Shown piece after piece: positions 55,530 to 64,000 of a stretch of DNA of 64,000 nt. The DNA comes from Zygnema cylindricum (Eukaryota > Streptophyta > Zygnematophyceae > Zygnematales > Zygnemataceae). The notes under the pieces were generated by a model. It did not search any database and was not told the DNA's origin. It worked only from the letters and a program-made list of their open reading frames with translations. Location of the stretch: positions 305,290-369,289 of the forward strand of contig JBBHKE010001684.1 in NCBI GenBank assembly GCA_037447655.1. The letters are read 5' to 3'. Numbering within the stretch: position 1 is the stretch's first letter; the number at the start of each line of letters is the position of its first letter. A program made the translations under genes and the position numbers.

Positions 55530-58500
55530 TCACAGCCATTTGGGATGGTCGATGGGTATTCTCACGAGGTCAGTGTCAAAAAGCTCAATGAACTACACCC
55601 ACATACCAGACTCCTAAAGATGGTCAGATCCAATGGATCACAAACAAATACATCTTCTGTAACAAATTTCTGTCAACATGAAATAGAAATACAAGCTGAA
55701 AAACTGACATACATATAACAATTTTTGGACAGATTTCCAAATAGATCTCCTCTCACCTTACCAGCTAACCACCAAAGATTGAGGTAATATTACCAAGCAA
55801 TGTAGGTAGTAAATCTTCTCATCTTACCTGCTATATGAGCAAACGCATACCAAAAATCGAGAAAATCAACATAGAATATAGCGATTTTTTGACAGATATC
55901 CCGATAGATCTCCGCTTATCTTACCTCTCATCTCTCCTCCTCCCTCCTCCTTTCCTTTCCTTTCCTCTCTCCTCGTTCCTCCCTCTCCTCTCATCTCTCC
56001 TCTCTCCTCTCCTCTCATCTCTCCCCTCTCCACTCCTCTCATCTTACCTGCTCACTGAGCAAACGCACTTTGCTACCGGCATATCGCCGATATTCCTCCA
56101 AAATGGAAGTCAGATTCCAACGCTGAAGCTTCCGCAAGCAGCCAATCAGGGTGCCTGCATGATGCAGTTTATGACTACACCGTTCACCACTATCAGTGTG
56201 GATTGTGTTAGCAAGTCTTTTGTTGTGGAACCACTACTGATCAGCATCAATGGTAGTAACATTTCCCATGCTCTGGAATGAAGTCATTTAGCTAATTCAA
56301 CTAAAAAACCATTTAACAGACTTTGTTTGTAGATAATTTAGGCTACTTTAATGGTAGTAAACGGTGTAGTTGATCATCTTCTCTGCTGCTACATGAGAGG
56401 TAAACATGAGGACTGAAGGAAAATAAACATTCGGTCTACAAACCTGAAACACGACATCCGCAATGATACAGATACACTACTAGGTTTGCTAGGTGGATAT
56501 TAACTGATAACGTTTATTCTGTACACAGCTATTACTTTTACACATAATATTTCACATCAGAAGGTCTTCTAAGTCAGCATAAGTGATAGAGTAGTCTACA
56601 TTAATTATTGTTGCCAGAGTAGATTGGCCACTATTGACCTTCGCATGAAAAATTGAAACAGAAATTGAAATACATATCAGAGTGGATGGATAATTCACAA
56701 ACAACAGAAAAAGGACACAGCAAAATTTGCAACAACCTAGTCCAACTGTGGTCAATCGTCCCAAATCTAAATGCATAGTTGATATACAAACAATCGTGGA
56801 TTTGCCTAGGTGATATCCGAATCAAAGCCCAAAAAGATAAAAGACTTGTGTTCTCAAAAGTCTTCCCATGTCACAACAACAATAATGAGCTGACGTGTCA
56901 TGCTGCTCACCTGTTCTATGTCTGCCAAGACTGCACATCACATGAAGAGGATATCTGTTCGGCGAGAGAATCACCTGCCCTCCAAAGAAACACTTCAAAA
57001 TCATAAGAACCCTTATTTCCAATCAGGCAGACTTCAATGTCTCCGGCTCTGAAAGGGGTGAAGGGATTTGGGTAATACATGGACCACACTTAATGGAAAA
57101 ATGGCAGAAAAAGATTACTGAGAAAAAAGGAAGAGAACTGAAAAATTGGAGAAAGTAAGAGCATTGGACGAATTAATACAGACGAGTGACATGAGAATAG
57201 GCATATAGCTTCAATTGAGGCCCAAAGCAATGAAAATCATGTCTATGTCTCCCTTCTTAACTACCTAACATACTGAGACATGTATGTGGATTTTTACCTC
57301 CACATACATGTCTTTTTTCTTTAGTCCAAAAAAAAAGAGCATGTATACAAAGGTAAAAACTATGTGGATGCGCCTTTGAATGCCCGATGTCGTCAAAACA
57401 TTTTGACAAAACTGCATATTTAAACTGAGATTATTTTTAGAGAACACCTGTAAGACAGTGATTTGGCTTAATGATTCGGGAAGATGAAACGACTCTATCA
57501 AAAGCAAACACAAAAAAAATTGAGAATATAGTTCCTTAACCAAGCTTGTCTTTTCAAGAGAAAGAGGATTGTAGAAGCAAAAAGAATCTACTAATAATGA
57601 TGATGTTGAAGTGGTAATACATGCTTCATTGTGCTGACGACATCAGATCCTTTTTCTAATCTTTTGATGATCCAAATTTCAAATGCAAATAAGTCCAAAT
57701 GACAAACCTGTAATGCCGACAAAATCTCCTCTTCAGAAATTGGACTAGCAGGATTATTGGCTTGCTCGTCCCATCCATTGGGTCGAACGATATCAATTTC
57801 CTGATCATCTAAAAAGTTGAGACTAAACAAAAAAACAAAAACCGCACGGAAAAATATAAAAATCTAAACTTAAACAGCTTTCAGCCAAGTCTAGGTTTAG
57901 CTTATGCTTGTTCAATTATATTTCTTTTTATAATTGTGTTCTGACAGTTTAGAATTGCACAGTGCTTACATTTGACTGCTTCCTTGAAGACTTAACATTA
58001 TTGCGCCTGGAAATTGGCGTTTCTACAGTAGAATCGTTAGCAGATATGGAAAAACTATATTATGCCATTCTCCTTGTGCTCATGAATGCATGCATGGATA
58101 TCTAGGAATCAAGAAATTAGAACTGTTAGCATTCCTATGCAGTAATCGTAGTTTACTCTGCCTGGTGTTGTATGTTACTAAGCCATTATTTGAATGCCTA
58201 AATATTTGATTACACAAATAGTTGTGGTCAAATGTCTAAATATTTAGACTTGTAGGTGGAAGGATACAGACAATGTGTTGAAATGCCACATATTTAAAAC
58301 TGCTGATAAATGGGTGTTGAATTCACATAAAATTGACTGTTAGAGCCTTTAGGTAATCAATGTTTGACTGCGTTAAAGTTTGTACTTATAGAGGCTCTTT
58401 CGGTTTTGTCTATTTGTTCGTTCTGGTAAAGGGCGTATTTTGGCGTACAATGGCTGAGTCGGTTCTTCATGGCTGAGATAGATGACAGTCTTTAGTTTGA

Positions 58501-58600
58501 GGCGTTCCAGAAAGGGAAAGTTTAGCTCGGAGGGCTGCCCGGATCGGAAAAGATCTTCTTCAACCAATCCGAAGTTGGCAGGTGGCAAGAAAAACGACAT
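55530..58600 (-). CDS. PFA-DSP / Siw14-like atypical dual-specificity phosphatase
   Basis: Five small exons on the minus strand, all in phase: 58449-58600, 57708-57807, 56911-56974, 56048-56154, 55530-55592; about 161 residues. It opens with [20 protein letters not shown] and [11 protein letters not shown], typical of this plant/fungal family. The catalytic CX5R loop is CSLGRHRTG, with Cys and Arg in place. [20 protein letters not shown] and FIELFDTD follow, also conserved. Relatives (yeast Siw14, Arabidopsis PFA-DSPs) hydrolyse the 5-beta-phosphate of inositol pyrophosphates. A second copy of exon 1 with its promoter lies upstream at 60347-60498, so two first exons could be used. A CT microsatellite lies about 50 bases upstream of the start. 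Confidence 0.9.
55931..56040. repeat. CT-rich tract in phosphatase intron 4
   Basis: CTCTCCTC-type low-complexity DNA immediately after (in gene direction) exon 4. Adjacent sequence at 55818-55850 is a degenerate copy of the exon 4/intron junction (CTTACCTGCTATATGAGCAA compared with CTTACCTGCTCACTGAGCAA). Confidence 0.85.
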
Positions 58601-58644
58601 GGAGCTACAGCGGGTCCCACAAAATACTACTTGTATGTATGTAT

Positions 58645-58739
<95 letters not shown>

Positions 58740-59096
58740 GGGAGAGGGGGGCTTAAATAAGCAAGTCGTCAGCGATTGGTTTTGACGCCTAACCAAAAAC
58801 CGTCAAACGCAAAAACCTCGTTTCACGTTTTAACTCTTATTTATACTGTTTATACTTGCTGATTTTTTTTTTCTCTTTTGTTCTCCCTTTCAAGACTTAT
58901 TATTTGTTGTCGTTTTGTCTTTAACATTTATGGCAGAGTTTTATAATCGCACAAATCGCGAGGAGTAGATCATCTGGGCATAAAACTAGCGAGAATATTT
59001 TTAAACCACAAGAGCCACCATTGGCTAGCAAAAAAATTGAGGACTAGAAAAAAAAACATTAAAAAAAGCATGTAACTACTCTAGATGACTACTCAC
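58179..59096. repeat. Segmental duplication, copy 1 (phosphatase promoter and exon 1)
   Basis: Collinear with 60078-64000 once the insertions there are removed. It includes exon 1, the microsatellite and about 350 bases beyond. At its far end it has the uninterrupted sequences CTTATTATTTG and ATCTGGGCATAAAAC, the empty sites of the transposons in copy 2. Confidence 0.9.
58646..58736. repeat. (GT)n(GA)n microsatellite, copy 1
   Basis: A GT run followed by a GA run, 5' of the phosphatase start codon on the minus strand, where it reads (CT)n(AC)n. Duplicated at 60545-60667. Confidence 0.95.
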
Positions 59097-60077
59097 ATCG
59101 TTAAAACAAATAAAAAATACTATAAAAGCGATTCTTGGTGTAGTATGTGGAGGACTGTGTTGTAGCTGTCCTAAATATGTTTCTATGCAGATGGCGTATC
59201 GCCAGGAAAACAAATTTAATTATGTTACGCATGATTTCCTAAGGATATTTTCTTATCATTTCTTAGATAGAAGGTATGAAGCATCAGCTTTTTCTATACA
59301 AAGGAATTATACCTATTAATTTGATTTGAACGCTTGCAAAAAGTTTTTTTCTCAGGTTTGACCTTTTGGTCTAACGTCAAATTGCACAACCATTTCGTGC
59401 CTAATTTAAGCATGGTGCTTTATAAGGCATAACATGGACCATTTTGTTTTGATATTATATCAACATTGGGCATTCATTAGGCATGTTCCATCATCGCTCG
59501 TTTTTCATAAGCTAATAATGTTTATTATCATCAATAATATTATTATTTATTGTTATTATTTTTCCTTCTTGATGACCGGTTGTAACAGTTTACTTTGATT
59601 TTCCATCGTTCATAAGTGTTGTAACCAAACCTCTGAAACTCTTAAAGACACACCTGTTTTAAGTACCAATAATATCAACATGAATTTTGGAATAAAACAT
59701 CTGGCCTTTCCACCTTCAAAACTCCCTGTTGCAGATTGCCTTTGAGACACAACATTGGCCACCGCTATTAGTCTTAACATTTTCGGGCAGTAAAACGCCT
59801 TGAACCTAAAATTTAACTACTGGAATTTCTTTTTGAGGGACGGAATAGAAAGGTAACAGTCTTACCGTTCGAGTAATTCATCAAATACAACAATCCAAAG
59901 GTTGAAAATATAGTTAAAGACTTATCACTGCCCGAAAAATGTTTAACACTGATAGCAATGGGCAGTCTAGTCCCTTTGACCATCATAGAGAAGAATATAA
60001 CATGTTTGCAGCATTTTGTCCAAGCCATAAACTCCAGCAATTCAAGAACAACAGCATATTCTTTCCTCCATTTTCCT
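59097..60077. other. Unique spacer between the duplication copies
   Basis: AT-rich. Positions 59754-59965 resemble a decayed TA-type MITE (ends GGCCACCGCTATTAG and CTGATAGCAATGGGCAG). No gene recognised. Confidence 0.45.
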
Positions 60078-60346
60078 AAGCCATTATTTGAGTGCCTAAA
60101 TGTTTGATGAGACAAATGGTTGTGGTCAAATGTCTAAATATTTAGACTTGTAGGTGGAAGGATACAAACAATGTACTTGAAATGCTACATATTTAAAACT
60201 GCTGATAAATGGGTGTTGAATTCACATAAATTGACTGTTAGAGCCTTTAGGTAATCAATGTTTGACTGCGTTAAATTTTGTACATATAGAGGCTCTTTCG
60301 GTTTTGTCTATTTGTTCGTTCTGGTAAAGGGCGTATTTTGGCGTAC

Positions 60347-60498
60347 AATGGCTGAGTCGGTTCTTCATGGCTGAGATAGATGACAGTCTTTAGTTTGAGG
60401 CGTTCCAGAAAGGGAAAGTTTAGCTCGGAGGGCTGCCCGGATCGGAAAAGATCTTCTTCAACCAATCCGAAGTTGGCAGGTGGCAAGAAAAACGACAT
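60347..60498 (-). CDS. Duplicated first exon of the phosphatase gene
   Basis: Encodes the same residues as exon 1 at 58449-58600 ([20 protein letters not shown] onward) with the same GT donor (CCATT|GTACGCC). It has no following catalytic exons of its own before the next exon 1 copy. It may act as an alternative first exon splicing over the proximal copy, or be a dead duplicate. Confidence 0.7.
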
Positions 60499-60544
60499 GG
60501 AGCTACAGCGGGTCCCACAAAATATTACTTGTATGTATGTATTC

Positions 60545-60672
<128 letters not shown>

Positions 60673-61080
60673 CTTAAAAAAGCAAGTCGTCAGCGATTGG
60701 TTTGACGCCTAACCTAAAACCGTCAAACGCAAAAACCTCGTTTCACGTTTTAACTCTTAATATACTGTTTATACTTGCTGAAACTTGTTTTTCCTCTTTT
60801 GTTCTCCCTTTCAAGGCTTAGGGTGGCGTTCCATCAGGAAATGCTGTAATCGTAAGAACAACATTACAGAATGCTACACTTTGAACGGTGTTCTGTCGCG
60901 TAGAGTCTGTAATCCACGTGCTCAGGAATGAGTGGTACCACGTAAGATAAGATCCTATATTGAAAATCGTCAAATATTTTATTCATCGACCAACATCAAC
61001 TCGAAATCGTCATTTGCATACCATGTACGTGCGGACCAGGGCATCGTACCACACAAATTTTGTACTCTTTGCAAACGCTA

Positions 61081-61627
61081 CACCGTCAATCGCTATTGGA
61101 GTAAATGATTTAATAGCGTAAAAAAATAATTAGTGTTATTAACACTAATCGGGATTTTTTTTTTTTTTTAAATATATATACTAATTAATCACTAACTGTA
61201 ATTTGGGTTGTCCAGAATAATAAATACCCGCCCCTAAAATGTCTGCATTAATATGTGGATCCGTACAAATTCTGACAATTCGTACGCCGTCGCGTTGTTC
61301 ACACGGTCGACGGACGAACATATGAGAACGTGATTTTTGTCGACGAGTTTGCGTCTCTTTCATCTAGTGCACATTCACATGTGTGCGCAATAATGTTAAG
61401 TGTCTTTTAATGCCTTTGTAATTCAAAAAGTACCATTTCGTATGAAAGTACCCTGTCCGTACGCCACACTATTTCCATCGCAGTGTACTTCCATTATTAA
61501 CGCTAATTGAAAAAAAAACCTAATTAGAATAATGGAAAAAATAGAATTATGGATTGTATTTCAGGTTTTTTTTTTTGAAAAAAGGGCACCGAATTGGCGT
61601 TATACACTCTAATAGCGATTGACGGTG
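61081..61627. mobile_element. TA-flanked MITE nested in the Harbinger-like element
   Basis: 547 bp with ends CACCGTCAATCGCTATTGG and CTAATAGCGATTGACGGTG, TA on both sides (61079-61080, 61628-61629). Longer than the other copies, perhaps a better preserved relative, but no transposase recognised. Confidence 0.78.
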
Positions 61628-61945
61628 TACTGTAGCTCATTATTTTTAGGGTTTCTTCTTTTTCGCGTGACGAATGAGCGCTTCTACAAATAGTGTGACG
61701 AATTGCCGGTAACAGAAATAGCGCGACGATAGCTCGTTACGAGATCACTTTCGTGATTTTTGTAGAATTTTTGAATGTATATATCATGTGCGAAAATTTT
61801 CGATTTCCGTTGGTTGCCCTCTTGACACGTACATTCAATTATCCAACGTGTCGCGGCACAATTTTTTCTGTAAATGGTGATAGGAGGTACATCACCATTT
61901 ACATAAACTTTGTGATGTACTGTGTTAAGTTGTTAACCTGCGGAC

Positions 61946-62585
61946 CATAGTTCAAAAGTAGGCGTTTTTATGGTATGCCTTTGGTAGGCGCACTAAACTT
62001 GGCACTAAACTCGCGTAGAGTAGGCATATTGTATGGATGTGCGTTGTGGGCACTCTTGTACGATCGTACGAATCTGACGTATGATCATGGTACAGCGCAC
62101 GCCACCTGACGGAATTTTCTAGCGAACTGACACGACGTAGGATGACATTCCGCGGAAAAGAAAACCCGAAAAAAAAAAAAAAAACGCGGACGGGCAACCT
62201 GGTTGGTCAATTTGATGCTTTATTTAGTGTGGCCTTCAAAATTGCAGACGCGAATATGACAGATTGTCCGATCGTAAGTTGTGTTATGGGCTTTTCATGT
62301 GATCTTCTTAAGATCGCTACTTTGATCAGCGACCGTTCGATCGTCCAAATCTGACGGTTGAAATAAAAAACACCTCAAAATTCACAGAAAAAATATTTTT
62401 TGTCCCAATTTTTTTCAAAATTTAGACATGCCGTTTAATTCTCTATCGATTGATGTGCAACTCAACCCTCTTAACCTTTATTTTCATTTTTCGACCAATA
62501 CAATATGGGTTTTAAGGGCATATTGTATGTTTTGCATACAATAGGCATACTGTATGGGCCTACTTTCACCTACTTTTGAACTATG
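61946..62585. mobile_element. hAT-like MITE, copy 4, nested in the Harbinger-like element
   Basis: 640 bp with ends CATAGTTCAAAAGTAGGCG and CACCTACTTTTGAACTATG, and exact 8-bp duplication CTGCGGAC (61938-61945, 62586-62593). Lies in the opposite orientation to copies 1-3. Contains an extra 250-bp segment near the left end. Confidence 0.9.
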
Positions 62586-62922
62586 CTGCGGACACCTTCT
62601 ACACTCGTCTTCCCAACCATCTTCGTGAATATGTCCAAGTGGCTCTTTGCCTCTATTTGGTTTTTTTTTTTTTTTTTTAAATCCAACGGTCATTGTTACC
62701 TTGCATACCTTTGGAGAATATTGGCAAGATTCTTTGTAATGCTGTTCGCGCATAAAAACAAAATAAGAGGTACGGTGTAGTACGGAGAGGTCCAGATTTC
62801 TGTAAACAACCTCACTTTTCGTCTGATGGAACGCCACCCTTATTATTTGTTGTCGTTTTGTCTTTAACATTTTTGGCAGAGTTCTGTAATCGCACAAATC
62901 GCGAGGAGTAGATCATTTGGGC

Positions 62923-63878
62923 CATAGTTCAAAAGTAGGCGAAAGTACGCCCATACAATATGCATATTGTACGCAAAACATAAAATATGACCTTAAGACC
63001 CATATTGTATTGGCCGCAAATTGAAAAAAAAAGGTAACAGGGTTGATTTGCACATCGATCGATAGACAATTTAACGTCATGCCTAAATTTTGAAAAACAT
63101 TCGAACAAAAATTTAATTTTCTGTGAGTTTTGAGGTGTTTTTTATTTAAACCGTCAAATTTGGACGATCGGATGGTCTCTAATCAAACTAGCGATCTAAG
63201 AAGATCACATGAAAAGCCCATAACACAACTTACGATAGGACCATAGTTCAAAAGTAGGTGTTTTATCGTAGGGCTTTTGTAGGCCGCCTTTTGCGTAAGT
63301 TGTGTTATGGGCTATCCATGTGATCTTCTTAGATCGCTACTTTGATCAGCGACCGTCCGATCGTCCGAATCTGACGATAGTCCTATCATAAGTTGTGTTA
63401 TGGGTTTTTCATGTGATCTTCTTAGATCGCTACTTTGATTAGCGACCGTCCGATCGTCAATCTCACAAAAAAACACCCCAAAACTACATTTTTTTTTGTC
63501 CGAGTGTTTTCCAAAATTTGACATGACGCTAATTTCTATCGATCGAAAACCAACCCCGATATTTTTTTATACCAATACAATATGGGTCTAAGGTCATTGT
63601 ATGTTTTGGTACAATAGGTATATTGTATGGGCATGCTTTCACCTACTTTGAACTATGAAGGACTATCTCAATGTTAGCGTCTGCAATTTTGAACGTCCGT
63701 GTTTTAGTTCGCTAAAACTTCGTCCGGCGGCGTGCGCACTATGATCTTACGTCAGATTGGGACGTTCGTACAAGAGTGCACGACGCACACATTACAGCCC
63801 TCCCTCACGAAGTTTTGAAAGTTTTAGGTACTACCAAAGGCCTGGCAATACCATAAAAAAACTTGCTTTTGATCTATG
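62923..63878. mobile_element. hAT-like element, copy 5 (composite)
   Basis: 956 bp from CATAGTTCAAAAGTAGGCG to TTTTGATCTATG, flanked by exact 8-bp duplication ATTTGGGC (62915-62922, 63879-63886). Copy 1 of the segmental duplication carries the unduplicated ATCTGGGC. It contains a second, oppositely oriented copy at about 63242-63655, so it is a head-to-head composite or a nested insertion. Confidence 0.87.
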
Positions 63879-64000
63879 ATTTGGGCATAAAACTAGCGAG
63901 AATATTTTTTAGACCACAAGAGCCACCATTGGCTAGCTAGAAAATTGAGGACTAGAAAAAAAACATTAAAAATCATGTAACTGCTCTAGATGACTACTCA

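Larger units (their letters stand above)
60821..62839. mobile_element. PIF/Harbinger-like non-autonomous transposon
   Basis: 2019 bp with 17-bp inverted ends GGGTGGCGTTCCATCAG / CTGATGGAACGCCACCC, flanked by TTA on both sides (60818-60820, 62840-62842). Copy 1 of the segmental duplication has the empty site with a single TTA. The 3-bp TTA duplication and G-rich ends fit PIF/Harbinger. No transposase reading frame; two other transposons are nested inside. Confidence 0.88.

Noticed and set aside
56552-56776. Frame first considered as the phosphatase C-terminal exon
   Set aside because: It lacks the GCLRKLQ block; the correct exon is 56048-56154, which joins in phase.
58605-58796. Ser/Leu- and His/Thr-repeat frame
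   Set aside because: Translation of the CT/AC microsatellite upstream of the phosphatase.

Overview
This window looks like nuclear DNA of a green plant (streptophyte). It holds intron-split genes for an ER-associated degradation factor, a dienelactone-hydrolase-type enzyme, a DnaJ-type zinc-finger protein and a plant/fungal atypical phosphatase, and it is packed with Ty1/copia LTR retrotransposons and small inverted-repeat DNA transposons. Which plant cannot be fixed from the sequence alone. No bacterial operons, CRISPR arrays, rRNA or tRNA genes were seen. All joins and boundaries were read by eye.

Positions 1-25117 are one nest of copia-type elements, all on the minus strand. The host element, called F here, has its 5' LTR at 24187-25117 and its 3' LTR at 2861-3923. 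F is broken by a solo LTR (23007-24171, site duplication GGTGG), by element C (9969-20326, GTAAC/GTTAC) and by element A (5315-9786, TTAAA). The 5' LTR of C is itself split by element D (13976-19847, TTAAT), a nearly intact 5.9 kb copia. F's 3' LTR is also the 5' LTR of a further element E, which runs off the left edge. A and C keep gag but have lost protease, integrase and reverse transcriptase; in their place is about 400 codons of unrecognised sequence. Most of the primer-binding sites match the anticodon arm of initiator tRNA-Met, that is a half-tRNA primer as in Drosophila copia, and the same bases encode the start of gag.

Positions 25118-30960 are a repeat-rich spacer. It holds the first exon of a probably plastid-targeted protein (25846-26247, minus), a second solo LTR in plus orientation (27824-28876), an inverted repeat pair and two small transposons.

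Positions 31083-40015 (plus) are a seven-exon SEL1L/HRD3 gene for the ER-associated degradation ubiquitin-ligase complex. Converging on it is a four-exon minus-strand gene for a dienelactone hydrolase/carboxymethylenebutenolidase-like protein (41812-44646). Positions 44647-51969 are mostly spacer, with two hAT-like MITEs, a dispersed unknown repeat and a hexamer satellite. Positions 51970-53446 (plus) hold the last two exons of a DnaJ-type CxxCxGxG zinc-finger protein. Positions 55530-58600 (minus) hold a five-exon PFA-DSP/Siw14-like phosphatase.

The promoter and first exon of that phosphatase are duplicated downstream (58179-59096 and 60078-64000). The second copy has taken in a PIF/Harbinger-like element, which itself contains two nested MITEs, and a further hAT-like insertion. 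The first copy serves as the empty site for both. The genes show no operon-like relation; they are independent housekeeping genes between transposon-rich stretches.
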